DNA of 50,133 bases from CAISIP01 sp043759735. GTDB lineage: Bacteria; Pseudomonadota; Gammaproteobacteria; Burkholderiales; Burkholderiaceae_C. The stretch's first letter is position 1, and each line of letters begins with the position of its first letter. The stretch lies in NCBI GenBank assembly GCA_043759735.1, contig JAYUQC010000275.1, positions 1-50,133 on the forward strand, written 5' to 3'. Under the pieces are notes generated by a model. The model did not search any database and had not been told where the DNA came from. It worked only from the letters and a program-made list of their open reading frames with translations. The translations under genes and the position numbers were made by a program. Of this stretch, positions 16,633 through 23,318 are shown piece by piece.

Positions 16633-17058
16633 ATGCGATTCATGGTGATGATAAGGGCCGACCGCCAAAGTGAAGCGGGCGTGATGCCCAGCGAGCCGTT
16701 GCTCACCGAGATGGCGCGATTCAACGAAGAACTGGTAAAGGCCGGCGTGCTGCAGGCCGGCGAAGGACTGCACCCCAGTTCGCGCGGCGCACGGGTGCGC
16801 TTCGCCGGCAGCAGCCGGACGGTGATCAACGGGCCAATTGCCGATACCAGGGAGCTGATCGCCGGTTTCTGGATTTGGAAATGCGCCTCGCTACAGGAGG
16901 CCATCGACTGGGTCAAGCGTTGCCCCAACCCAATGCAGGGCGAGTCCGAGGTCGAAATTCGGCAGGTCTTCGAATCCGAGGACTTTGGTGCCGCTCTTAC
17001 GCCGGAGCTGCGGCAACAGGAGGATCGGCTGCGGGCGCAGGTCTCAGACACTTGGTGA
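16633..17058 (+). CDS. YciI/DGPF-type small protein
   Basis: 141 residues. The start at 16633 follows a strong AAGGAGA Shine-Dalgarno (16621-16627). MRFMVMIRADRQSEAG, FNEELVKAGVLQAGEGLHPS, INGPIADTRELIAGFWIWKC, and a late EVEIRQVFESEDFG are typical of the YciI-like (DGPF) dimeric alpha/beta barrel family. Relatives are often co-encoded with ECF sigma factors of the PhyR/SigJ type, but none is adjacent here. No catalytic role is established. Confidence 0.85.
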   Translation: MRFMVMIRADRQSEAGVMPSEPLLTEMARFNEELVKAGVLQAGEGLHPSSRGARVRFAGSSRTVINGPIADTRELIAGFWIWKCASLQEAIDWVKRCPNPMQGESEVEIRQVFESEDFGAALTPELRQQEDRLRAQVSDTW

Positions 17059-17120
17059 GCCTCTTGACGTTGAGGGGGAGGCCGTCGGCTGCATGCCACG
17101 GTTCGACAATGCTGTTTCCA

Positions 17121-17230
17121 CTCACATCGTCTTCTGGCCGTTCGCTGACGGCTTGGCCTGGCTGCACGTCATACCGGCCCATGTCGTCACGGCCTCACAT
17201 CGTCTTCTGGCCGTTCGCTGACGGCTTGGC
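17121..17230. repeat. 37-bp direct repeat, two copies 36 bp apart
   Basis: A 37-bp sequence starting CTCACATCGTCTTCTGGCCG is identical at 17121-17157 and 17194-17230, separated by 36 bp of unique sequence. The right copy forms the last 11 codons and stop of the cyclase gene (AKPSANGQKTM). Each copy contains a small inverted repeat, GCCGT / ACGGC. The geometry resembles one CRISPR repeat-spacer-repeat unit, but there are only two copies and no cas genes. Confidence 0.9.
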
Positions 17231-18310
17231 TGTGACCGCGTAGACCTGTATCGCCGCGACACGGCCACGCAGCCGCTGCGGGCCGAGGTCCTCGCGCGCG
17301 TAGCCCTCGAGATCCGCGAGCCGCTCCAGCGCATCACCCGAGACGAGGAATGGTCGCTCGAGGTCTCGGGTCGCCTGTTCGATGCGTGACGTGGTGTTCA
17401 TCACGTCACCGTGATATACGATCGCGCGTCGACTGCCTCCCACTTCGCCGGTGATGACAGGGCCGGCGTGCAGCGCAGCGCGCAGACGCGGCACGGCACC
17501 GAACGCGCGCTCGAACTCCGGCGCGGCCCGCGCGAGCGCCTGTTCGATCGCGAAGTAGCAGGCGACCGGTCGTGCGCCGTCGCGTCCTTCGGCCACCGTC
17601 CAGGTGATCACAATCTCGTCGCCGACGTACTGATGGACCTCGCCCCGGTGATCGTCGATCGGGTCCGAGGCGAGCCGGAAGACTTCGCCGAGAAAGCGAT
17701 GCACCGCGCCGGGGCCGATCCGCTCGGCGAGCGGCGTCGAGCCGATGACGTCGACGAACAAGAAGAATCGCTCTTCCGTGCGCGAGCGATGGTAGCGGCC
17801 GAGCACGATGTCGCGCAGGGTGCGTTCACCCACCACGCGGCTCATCTGGAGCATCAGGACGCCCATGCCAATGAGCAAGAACGTGCGTACCATCCCCGGG
17901 CCCGTCGGGGATATGACGTGAACCGAGATCGCCGTCGCGACGTCGGAGCTGAGCATCATGTCGGCAACAGCGCCGGCGAGGCGCCAGCCGGGCTTGCCTG
18001 CGACAACCAACACGATCACGGCGCCGTAGACAAGCAACTTCATCGCGAAGGTGACCAGGAACGGTGCACGCTCGAGCGCATGACCGAGCCGCGTCCTGGG
18101 GAGGAAGATTTCGGGGCCGAGAATCGCGCCGACCAGTATTACGGCCTGGGCGGCTCCGGCCAGGCCACCGAGGCTTGCGCCGAGCAGCGGCACGTCGCGG
18201 AACGCCGAACCAGCCGCGCCCCCTATCGCCGCGCCGATCAGGACACCCCCTGCGAGTAGGCGGAGGAGCAAGGCGACCCGGCGTTGTGTACCCGCACGCA
18301 TCATCGGCAT
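17195..18310 (-). CDS. Membrane class III adenylate/guanylate cyclase
   Basis: 371 residues. Four hydrophobic segments occupy the first 175 residues (GGVLIGAAIGGAAGSAF, GASLGGLAGAAQAVILVGAI, FAMKLLVYGAVIVLVVA, FLLIGMGVLMLQM). A class III cyclase domain follows: FFLFVDVIGSTPLAERIG (metal Asp), HQYVGDEIVITW (second metal Asp), HAGPVITGEVG, and DVMNTTSRIEQATRD with the Asn/Arg transition-state pair. It should make cAMP or cGMP on the cytoplasmic face. The last 11 codons belong to a 37-bp direct repeat whose second copy lies downstream, so the natural C-terminus may have been extended. Confidence 0.88.
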   Translation of the reverse strand: MPMMRAGTQRRVALLLRLLAGGVLIGAAIGGAAGSAFRDVPLLGASLGGLAGAAQAVILVGAILGPEIFLPRTRLGHALERAPFLVTFAMKLLVYGAVIVLVVAGKPGWRLAGAVADMMLSSDVATAISVHVISPTGPGMVRTFLLIGMGVLMLQMSRVVGERTLRDIVLGRYHRSRTEERFFLFVDVIGSTPLAERIGPGAVHRFLGEVFRLASDPIDDHRGEVHQYVGDEIVITWTVAEGRDGARPVACYFAIEQALARAAPEFERAFGAVPRLRAALHAGPVITGEVGGSRRAIVYHGDVMNTTSRIEQATRDLERPFLVSGDALERLADLEGYAREDLGPQRLRGRVAAIQVYAVTAKPSANGQKTM

Positions 18311-18450
18311 GTCAGGATGTGCGAGACCACCGGCTGGTATTCCCGTTGGAGCATCGTTCGCTGTTGCGCAACGTGCACGTGAATACGTTTCTCCTCCCGT
18401 GAGAAGAAAAACAGACGGAACTGCCGGTCCTTGACGACTGTTGGTGCCAT
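18301..18450 (-). pseudogene. DUF4160 protein, truncated
   Basis: From the ATG at 18450 the minus strand encodes MAPTVVKDRQFRLFFFSREE and KRIHVHV, the start of the small DUF4160 family (usual pattern P-T-V...FFFYS-E...HIHV, about 80-90 residues). After HVHV the expected metal- or acid-binding half is replaced by unrelated sequence ending in a stop at 18301, within the cyclase gene's start. About 35 of some 85 residues survive. DUF4160 genes are often found beside DUF2442 genes in toxin-antitoxin-like pairs; no partner is present. Confidence 0.55.
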
Positions 18451-18503
18451 TGGTGCACTATACGCACGGTGTGGCAGTCTGTTGCCACGTACTCTCATTG
18501 CTG

Positions 18504-18947
18504 CTACAGCTCCAGAACCTCGTCGCCTCGCTCGTCGACTGTTCCCGTGCTGCGCCAGCCCAAGTGCCTGTAGAAACCGTACGAGCGAACCTTCGGATCC
18601 GGCGAGCAGCCAAGAAACAGCCTTCTGTGACCCCGCAGGCCAAGCTGGTGGACGACCAAGTCCAGCAGTCGGCGCCCGACGCCTTGGCTCTCATGGGTGG
18701 GGCGTACGGCCAGTACGACGATCTCACCCGACCTTGTGTCGCCGAAGCAGTAGCCAACGAGTTCGTTGCCCGACTGTGCAATGAATCCTTGAAGCTTATT
18801 GGACCGAATGTCGTTGGCCCAGGTCTCCACAGTTATGCCAAGTGAGCGAAGTCGATCGTCGGAAACAGCATTCTCGCGGGTCAATCCACGCAGGCGGACG
18901 TACTCGGCGGCGAAGTCGGGCGGAGCAGGTTTGAATTCGATGGTCAT
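18504..18947 (-). CDS. GNAT-family N-acetyltransferase
   Basis: 147 residues. The start at 18947 gives MTIEFKPAPPDFAAEYVRLR, and the acetyl-CoA binding motif A is clear (EIVVLAVRPTHESQGVGRRL, with Q/R-x-x-G-x-G/A), followed by LGLRGHRRLFLGCSPD and YGFYRHLGW. The substrate is unknown. It begins 24 bp after a long perfect inverted repeat that overlaps the stop of the DHFR-like gene upstream. Small GNAT genes are common integron cassettes, and the position downstream of the intI remnant fits that. Confidence 0.88.
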   Translation of the reverse strand: MTIEFKPAPPDFAAEYVRLRGLTRENAVSDDRLRSLGITVETWANDIRSNKLQGFIAQSGNELVGYCFGDTRSGEIVVLAVRPTHESQGVGRRLLDLVVHQLGLRGHRRLFLGCSPDPKVRSYGFYRHLGWRSTGTVDERGDEVLEL

Positions 18948-18970
18948 CGGTGCAGAAGTCTGGGTGCGTG

Positions 18971-19030
18971 GCCGAATAGCCGGTTGCAGCGGCGGCGCAA
19001 AGTGCCGTCCGCTGCAACCGGCTATTCGGC
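18971..19030. repeat. Perfect 22-bp inverted repeat (60-bp hairpin)
   Basis: Arm 18971-18992 (GCCGAATAGCCGGTTGCAGC plus GG) is exactly complementary to 19009-19030, around a 16-nt centre that itself holds CGGC/GCCG. It spans the stop of the DHFR-like gene and ends 24 bp before the GNAT start. The size and gene-3'-end position are those of an integron attC site, but the outer bases (ATTCGGC) fit the GTTRRRY core poorly and the perfect symmetry is atypical. Confidence 0.9.
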
Positions 19031-19687
19031 GTCCGCCCGCCCTTGGTGCCGTAGGACGACGTGCGTGGCCTTCTCCGATGCTACGAATTCGACGCATTCG
19101 TATCCCAGAGCCCGCAAGTCAACCCCTTCGAACAGCCGTTCTCCTCCGCCGAGCAGGACAGGTGAGATAGCAATGTGCAGTTCATCAATGAGGCTCTCGC
19201 GAAGATACTGCTGGATGGTGTTCGGCCCACCGCCGACGCGCACGTCCAATCCGCCGGCCGCCTCGCGCGCCCTTTCAAGCGCGTCGCGAACGCCGCCCGT
19301 GACGAAATGGAACGTCGTGCTGCCTTCCATCTCGATGGGTGCACGTGCATGATGCGTCATGATGAAGACCGGAACGTGATACGGTGGATTGTCTCCCCAC
19401 CAGCCTTTCCAGCTCATGTCCGGCCAGGGCCCACGATGGGGGCTGAACATGTTCCTCCCGAGAATCCAAGCCCCGACATTCTCAAAGCCACGCGCGGCGA
19501 AATCATCGTCAATCCCGGTCGTGCCGCCGTCCTTCCCGAACAAGGCCCGCTGGATCGTGCGTGTTGGAAATAACCACTGGTGCAGATCCGTCCCGTCAAT
19601 GCCGAGCGGATTGTTGATGTCTTGATCTAGGCCTGCTCCGTATCCGTCGAGCGAGATGGTGAAGCCCTCAACGCGAACGCGTGTCAT
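19022..19687 (-). CDS. Dihydrofolate reductase-family (RibD C-terminal domain) protein
   Basis: 221 residues. Landmarks: RVRVEGFTISLDGYGAG, AWILGRNMFSPHRGPWPD, PPYHVPVFIMTHHARAPIEM, TFHFVTGGVRDALERA, VGGGPNTIQQYLRESLIDEL and ISPVLLGGGERLFEG. These are standard for the RibD_C/DHFR-like reductases, whose physiological substrate is usually unknown. An attC-like palindrome ends 18 bp before its ATG and GGAGG precedes the start. Its TAG lies in the 60-bp hairpin at 18971-19030. Gene plus flanking palindromes looks like an integron cassette. Confidence 0.9.
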   Translation of the reverse strand: MTRVRVEGFTISLDGYGAGLDQDINNPLGIDGTDLHQWLFPTRTIQRALFGKDGGTTGIDDDFAARGFENVGAWILGRNMFSPHRGPWPDMSWKGWWGDNPPYHVPVFIMTHHARAPIEMEGSTTFHFVTGGVRDALERAREAAGGLDVRVGGGPNTIQQYLRESLIDELHIAISPVLLGGGERLFEGVDLRALGYECVEFVASEKATHVVLRHQGRADAE

Positions 19688-19705
19688 CTTATGCCTCCGT
19701 TTGGA

Positions 19706-19761
19706 CGCTAACGTCGAAATTCACGGCCGCCGCAGGCGCCCGTGTGGATTGACCGTTGGGC
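19706..19761 (-). other. attC-like recombination site
   Basis: On the minus strand a 56-bp imperfect palindrome runs from GCCCAAC (19761-19755, matching RYYYAAC) to GTTAGCG (19712-19706, near GTTRRRY). Between them, nested pairs AAC/GTT, GTC/GAC, AAT/ATT, CACGG/CCGTG and CGCC/GGCG occur with extrahelical bases. It lies between the stop of the ABC_sub_bind gene (8 bp) and the DHFR-like start (18 bp). This is the layout and folded shape of an integron attC site. Confidence 0.55.
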
Positions 19762-19769
19762 GTCAAGAT

Positions 19770-20753
19770 TCACCGGATCAGTTCGTCGGCGCGCGCCAGC
19801 AGCGACTGGGGAATCGCAATGCCGAGCCTCTTTGCGGTATTCAAGTTGATCATCAGCTCGAACTTGGTTGGCTGCTCCACCGGAAGATCGGCGGGCATTG
19901 CGCCTTTGAGAATCCTGTCAACGAAGCTGGCTGCGGTGCGCCAATGCCACACGCTGGATGAAACAAAGGACATCAAACCGCCGGCAGCGACGTACTCGGG
20001 GTTGCCGAAAATGGACGGCACATGGGAGCGAAGCGTCAGCTCGACGATGTGGACACGGTTTCGCAAAAACATTGGGTCGTTCACGACCACTAGCGCGCCG
20101 CCATTGGCGCGCGCGATGGCCATGTTCAGTTCACCTTCCACAGTGACGTCGATACGATCGAGTCGCAGGCCTAGAGCCTTTGCGCGCAACGACATCGCGT
20201 CGAAGAAGAATCCGTTGGCAGGGTTGGCGCTGTTCATCAGCACACCAGCCCTCTTGAGTTGCGGCACGGCGACCGACAGCAGCTCCACTTGTTTGGCAAG
20301 AAGCTCTTCGCCGGCCGCCGAAGTGCCGGTCAGGTCGCCACCTGGCCGGGCCAGGCTGGCCACGAATCGCGCACCTACCGGGTCTCCGGCGTTGATCATG
20401 ACGACGGGCAGGCCAGGAGCGCCGTCACGCGCCGCACGGATGGTAGTGGTGCCCAGCGCAAGGATTAGCGACACCGGGAGCGCCTTGAGCTCCGCGGCGA
20501 GTTCGCGCTGGCGCTGCGGATTCACATCCGCCCATCGGATTTCGATCATGAGGTTCTTTCCTTCGACCCAGCCAAGATCGCGCAAACCCGTACGCAGCGC
20601 CTCCAAGTCGATCCGATCCGCAGGTGTAAGTTCGGACCGTGGAACAAGCAATCCAATCCTGGAGACCTTGCCCGCCTGCTGTGCGCGAACCGCGAACGGC
20701 TCCAGCAGGCACATGCCGGCGGCGAGGGTGACGAATGTCCTGCGGTCCATCAC
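19770..20753 (-). CDS. ABC transporter substrate-binding protein (ABC_sub_bind)
   Basis: 327 residues. A Tat-like start (MMDRRTFVTLAAGMCLLEPF, cleavage near VRAQQ) is followed by the ABC_sub_bind fold: RIGLLVP, LEALRTGLRDLGWVEGKNLM, IEIRWADVNPQRQRELAAEL, LPVVMINAGDPVGARFVASL, ARPGGDLTG, and a C-terminal PTKFELMINLNTAKRLG. It is a diverged relative of the product of 11708-12691. No transporter partners are nearby. The attC-like site after its stop suggests it may have been captured in the integron array, though its size is large for a cassette. Confidence 0.88.
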   Translation of the reverse strand: MMDRRTFVTLAAGMCLLEPFAVRAQQAGKVSRIGLLVPRSELTPADRIDLEALRTGLRDLGWVEGKNLMIEIRWADVNPQRQRELAAELKALPVSLILALGTTTIRAARDGAPGLPVVMINAGDPVGARFVASLARPGGDLTGTSAAGEELLAKQVELLSVAVPQLKRAGVLMNSANPANGFFFDAMSLRAKALGLRLDRIDVTVEGELNMAIARANGGALVVVNDPMFLRNRVHIVELTLRSHVPSIFGNPEYVAAGGLMSFVSSSVWHWRTAASFVDRILKGAMPADLPVEQPTKFELMINLNTAKRLGIAIPQSLLARADELIR

Positions 20754-21133
20754 AAATCACATCTCCGGCGCGGCGTGCAGGTCGCTGATCCTTGACGCCC
20801 CACGTAGAAGCCAGCGGTCGCCGAAGGCGATCCGTCGGGCTGCCTGGTTGTATGGAGCCGTGGCGGTCAGCGCCAACCGTGCCGGTAAGCAAGAAAGCAT
20901 CTTACGCAAAGATTTCCGACTCGTGAAAGGCGCCATTGCCTCGCGCCCAGCTCCGCGAACCAGTTGCCTGGCAGTTGGCCCGCATTCCAAACCACTTTGA
21001 TTCAAGCCCGGCCGCCTGCCAATGCCACGAACACAAACGGCGGCGACCCACAACGGCGACCGAGCGGCCGTCGAAACGCGTCGCGCGCTGACCAAGTTGC
21101 GAAGACCATCAATCATTTTGGCAAGGCAATGCA
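20754..21133. other. Region without a supportable gene
   Basis: This stretch lies between an attC-like site and the ABC_sub_bind start. An open frame crosses it on the minus strand (TTG start at 21134, stop at 20757), but the translation has no recognisable features and a composition like out-of-frame GC-rich DNA. It may be leader or decayed cassette sequence. Confidence 0.4.
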
Positions 21134-21189
21134 ATACAACGTTCTAGCCAAGCTGGCACCGACGGTGGGACGCGCTGGCCCGGTTGGCG
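21134..21189 (-). other. attC-like site (second of two adjacent candidates)
   Basis: On the minus strand CGCCAAC (21189-21183) and GTTGTAT (21140-21134) bound a 56-bp imperfect palindrome with inner pairs GCCAGC / GCTTGGC (one bulged T) and CACCG/CGGTG. The length equals that of the 19706-19761 candidate. The right-hand core deviates from GTTRRRY at one or two bases, so this is a decayed or false site. Confidence 0.35.
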
Positions 21190-21194
21190 AAAAT

Positions 21195-21262
21195 GTACAA
21201 CGTACCGCCGACCAGGCCCGCGTGGCCCGCCGTTGGGGCTCAGCTTGAGCGAGGGGTCAGGC
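21195..21262 (-). other. attC-like site overlapping antitoxin 3' end
   Basis: The minus strand begins GCCTGAC (21262-21256; GCCTAAC with one change), then CCCTCGCTCAAGC. This closely resembles the left half of classic attC sites and the TCGCTCAAAGC of the 22510-22574 candidate. It ends at GTTGTAC (21201-21195), an imperfect core. The antitoxin's stop lies inside it and its last codons (about 7) are made from it, as often seen for cassette genes. Confidence 0.45.
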
Positions 21263-21554
21263 GTCGCCGGGCGCCGACGACCGAGGGCTCCTTCTCTGCG
21301 AGCTTGCCTGCCACATACTTGTGCAGGACGCTGGCGATCAGAGTCTGGTACGGCATGCCTTCAGCAAGTGCCTTGGCCTGAATATCGAGTAAATCTGCAG
21401 ACGACAGGCGAATGTTGACCCGCTTGTCCTTAATTGCTGTTGCTCTTGCTGCAGCGCGCATTCGCTGCAGTTCAGCTTTGCTCGCAATCGGCTTCAGTTT
21501 GCCCGACTCGTAGGCTTCAAGCACTTCTAGTTCGTATGGATCAAGCTTGGACAT
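21240..21554 (-). CDS. CopG-type antitoxin
   Basis: 104 residues from the ATG at 21554 (MSKLDPYELEVLEAYESGKL). The ribbon-helix-helix part is KRVNIRLSSADLLDIQAKAL followed by GMPYQTLIASVLHKY, the pattern of CopG-like antitoxins that bind their own promoter. It overlaps the toxin gene by 15 bp and comes second, as in related pairs. The last residues (VVGARRRLTPRSS) look like read-through into the attC-like site. The pair is predicted to be a type II module; activity is untested. Confidence 0.82.
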   Translation of the reverse strand: MSKLDPYELEVLEAYESGKLKPIASKAELQRMRAAARATAIKDKRVNIRLSSADLLDIQAKALAEGMPYQTLIASVLHKYVAGKLAEKEPSVVGARRRLTPRSS

Positions 21555-21834
21555 CGTCTGAATCCTTCGCGATGAAGTCGCGCGTGGCTTTGCGGCTGGG
21601 AATGATGGTCTTGAGAAAGAAGTGGTCTTCTTCTTCAACGAACGGAACTAGGAAAGCGTAACCGGCTACTTCGACAACCATGATCTTCTGCCGCGGGTAC
21701 TTCGCTGGGTTCTGGTGCGGCACGATTTCAAGCAAGCCACCCGCTTCCACTGCAACTGTGATGTCCTCGAAGGACACGCCTCGCTCCAGTTTGAGTTGGT
21801 CATTCTTGTCGGGTGGCCAGCGAAACGGCTTCAT
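21541..21834 (-). CDS. Toxin of CopG-type toxin-antitoxin pair (BrnT/DUF4258-like)
   Basis: 97 residues: MKPFRWPPDKNDQLKLERGV, SFEDITVAVEAGGLLEIVPH, RQKIMVVEVAGYAFLVPFVE and FFLKTIIPSRKATRDFI. This is a small RNase-like toxin family usually annotated simply as toxin or BrnT-like and paired with a CopG antitoxin, here overlapping by 15 bp. A -10-like CTACTAT occurs a short way before the start on this strand, so the pair may have its own promoter. Confidence 0.8.
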   Translation of the reverse strand: MKPFRWPPDKNDQLKLERGVSFEDITVAVEAGGLLEIVPHQNPAKYPRQKIMVVEVAGYAFLVPFVEEEDHFFLKTIIPSRKATRDFIAKDSDDVQA

Positions 21835-21922
21835 GGTTCGCGATAGTAGCAGACCGTGTGCCGTCTGTCATCACAGAAGCGGCGGACGCTGAAAAGGTGA
21901 TTTGCGACGGATGACGTTTGCG

Positions 21923-22498
21923 TCAACCGGTCGAAGGTTGCGCAGCGACGTGAAGGTCCGTGTGGGACGCGTTGCTGGCGTCGCCACGCTTTGCAGCCAA
22001 GTACGCGTTGATTTGTGGAAGCAGTGCCTCGCGGCGTTCAAGGCTTTGTGCAGACCAAACTTGCTCTCGTTCGTAGTACTCAGTGAAGACGCTGGATCCA
22101 GCAGGCAGGGTAACCCACGGCTGCTTTGACTGGGTGAAGACGTGTACGTCAGGTGGCATCGCGTCCGGATCGTCAAGCGTTCCGACCCTTACCACCTTTG
22201 TTACTGGGCCAGCTCCGGCGTAGTGGCTCCATACAGCGACTTTGCAGCGCGGACAGCGGGCGATCTTCTGACCCGCTCCACTCTCAGAGGGCGTATCGAT
22301 GATCTCTGGCTCGACGCCGAGGTTGGTGACCCTGTCGGATTCGATCACCGCGTTGATGGCAAATGCAGTACCAGTTTCACGCTGACACCAGCGGCAATGG
22401 CAGCAGTTGACGACCAGGGGCGCTGACTCCAATCGGTATCGAACGGCTTTGCATGCGCAACCGCCTTCGGCTTTGGGCTGGGTCTCGGAGGACGGCAT
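21923..22498 (-). CDS. GFA-family zinc-binding protein
   Basis: 191 residues of the GFA (glutathione-dependent formaldehyde-activating, CENP-V-like) fold. The zinc ligands are visible: EGGCACKAVRYR (CxC), CCHCRWCQRETGTAFAINAV (CxxC) and a later ARCPRCKVAVWSHYAG (CxxC). The enzymatic role of most family members is not proven. Its ATG lies 76 bp after the BrnA stop, and that gap is almost filled by an attC-like hairpin, so this looks like a cassette gene. GFA genes are known from integron arrays. Confidence 0.9.
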   Translation of the reverse strand: MPSSETQPKAEGGCACKAVRYRLESAPLVVNCCHCRWCQRETGTAFAINAVIESDRVTNLGVEPEIIDTPSESGAGQKIARCPRCKVAVWSHYAGAGPVTKVVRVGTLDDPDAMPPDVHVFTQSKQPWVTLPAGSSVFTEYYEREQVWSAQSLERREALLPQINAYLAAKRGDASNASHTDLHVAAQPSTG

Positions 22499-22509
22499 GA
22501 TGGTTCTTG

Positions 22510-22574
22510 CGACGGATAATCGAAGCTGAACGGCCGCCCGCTTGCGGGCGGTCCGCTTTGAGCGACCTTTTTCG
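22510..22574 (-). other. attC-like hairpin between brnA and GFA genes
   Basis: The minus strand after the BrnA stop reads GGTCGCTCAAAGCGGA, then an 18-bp hairpin core CCGCCCGCAAGCGGGCGG, then CCGTTCAGCTTCGATTATCC. Nested pairs AAG/CTT and CGG/CCG flank the core with a bulged A and an unpaired TTCA. TCGCTCAA(A)GCGGA is a typical attC left arm, and the same TCGCTCAA-GC occurs in the 21195-21262 candidate. The terminal cores (RYYYAAC, GTTRRRY) are not intact, so it is decayed. It might also act as a terminator. Confidence 0.4.
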
Positions 22575-22856
22575 TCACCTCGGCGCGACCCGAGAGAGCT
22601 TCTCTGCCATACGTGTTTGCCAGCCAGGACCTGTGGCTCGCCACTTCTGGATCACAGCCTCTGGCAAACGAATGGAAATCAACTTCTTTGGATTCTCGGA
22701 TCGTGGACGTCCACCTTTGTTGATCGTCCCTCGCGCCAACATATCGTCAGTCAGTTCTGGAAGTTCGTCGTACTCTTCCGGTTGAATCACGTGGGCGGCT
22801 ACCCTCGCGAGATCAGATCCCAAGGAGCGGGGTGATGCGCGCTTGCTCGCGGTCAT
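22575..22856 (-). CDS. brnA: BrnA-type antitoxin
   Basis: 93 residues. The C-terminal ribbon-helix-helix domain has GRPRSENPKKLISIRLPEAV followed by WRATGPGWQTRMAEKLSR. FRATGPGWQ is the BrnA family signature. BrnA neutralises BrnT and represses the operon. The start at 22856 overlaps the toxin gene by 44 bp, longer than usual; there is no later ATG before the conserved part except at MLARG, so the start is uncertain. Confidence 0.88.
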   Translation of the reverse strand: MTASKRASPRSLGSDLARVAAHVIQPEEYDELPELTDDMLARGTINKGGRPRSENPKKLISIRLPEAVIQKWRATGPGWQTRMAEKLSRVAPR

Positions 22857-23088
22857 TGGCTTTCCTCATGCTGAACACATGGCGATCCGCGCCACGCGGT
22901 GTGTAGCCGACGACCACCATGCGATCGCGAAGCATTCCGAAGCAAATCATTCGCTTTTCGCCGTAGCTCTTGCGTGTGTCTTCGGTCTCGAAGAACGGTT
23001 GCTCGAATACGAACCTGGCATCCTCGAAGTCCAACTTCCGTGCTGCCAGCGTCTGTGCCCGCTTCTTTGGATCGTAGGTGACCGTCAC
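22813..23088 (-). CDS. brnT: BrnT-type ribonuclease toxin
   Basis: 91 residues from a GTG at 23088: MTVTYDPKKRAQTLAARKLD, FEDARFVFEQPFF, YGEKRMICFGMLRDRMVVVG, YTPRGADRHVFSMRKANDRE. All are standard for BrnT, a RelE-fold RNase inhibited by BrnA. It is first in the pair. A plausible promoter (23095-23123) would start transcription at the GTG itself. It is the gene closest to the intI remnant on the array strand, where the newest cassette of an integron is expected. Confidence 0.9.
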   Translation of the reverse strand: MTVTYDPKKRAQTLAARKLDFEDARFVFEQPFFETEDTRKSYGEKRMICFGMLRDRMVVVGYTPRGADRHVFSMRKANDREQARITPLLGI

Positions 23089-23094
23089 GCGGTT

Positions 23095-23123
23095 AGTGTA
23101 TCTACATCAACGCGGAAGCGCAA
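23095..23123 (-). promoter_or_regulatory. Candidate sigma-70 promoter for brnTA
   Basis: On the minus strand TTGCGC (23123-23118) and TACACT (23100-23095) are 17 nt apart. The expected start point is at or next to the GTG of brnT, so the toxin message would be leaderless. The hexamers match the consensus only in part. Confidence 0.4.
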
Positions 23124-23318
23124 GAGTGATTCGTTTGTAAGGCATAACGAATGAAAGGGACTTCCCCGTCCCAGGCGAGCCGCGCATCTTGCGACTTGCG
23201 GTTTTCGGCAACAGCGTGCCACGATGGAGAGGTCGAACTTTTAGCTCCGACATAACTTGAGTACAAGTTAGTCTGCACTGAAACTTCGTTTTCATCAACT
23301 CACCTGAGAGGGGAAATC

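Noticed and set aside
17121..17230. Possible minimal CRISPR array (37-bp repeats, 36-bp spacer)
   Set aside because: Only two repeats, no cas genes in the window, and one repeat is the coding end of the cyclase gene. Kept as a direct repeat.
19756..21000. 414-codon open frame on the plus strand
   Set aside because: Antisense shadow of the ABC_sub_bind gene; serine/arginine-rich composition is typical of a false frame.
20757..21134. 125-codon minus-strand frame before the ABC_sub_bind gene
   Set aside because: TTG start inside an attC-like core, no motifs, arginine-rich shadow-like composition.
21919..21942. Small hairpin GCGCAACC / GGTTGACGC at the GFA stop as an attC site
   Set aside because: Far too short for attC and without core sites on both sides; probably chance or a small terminator.
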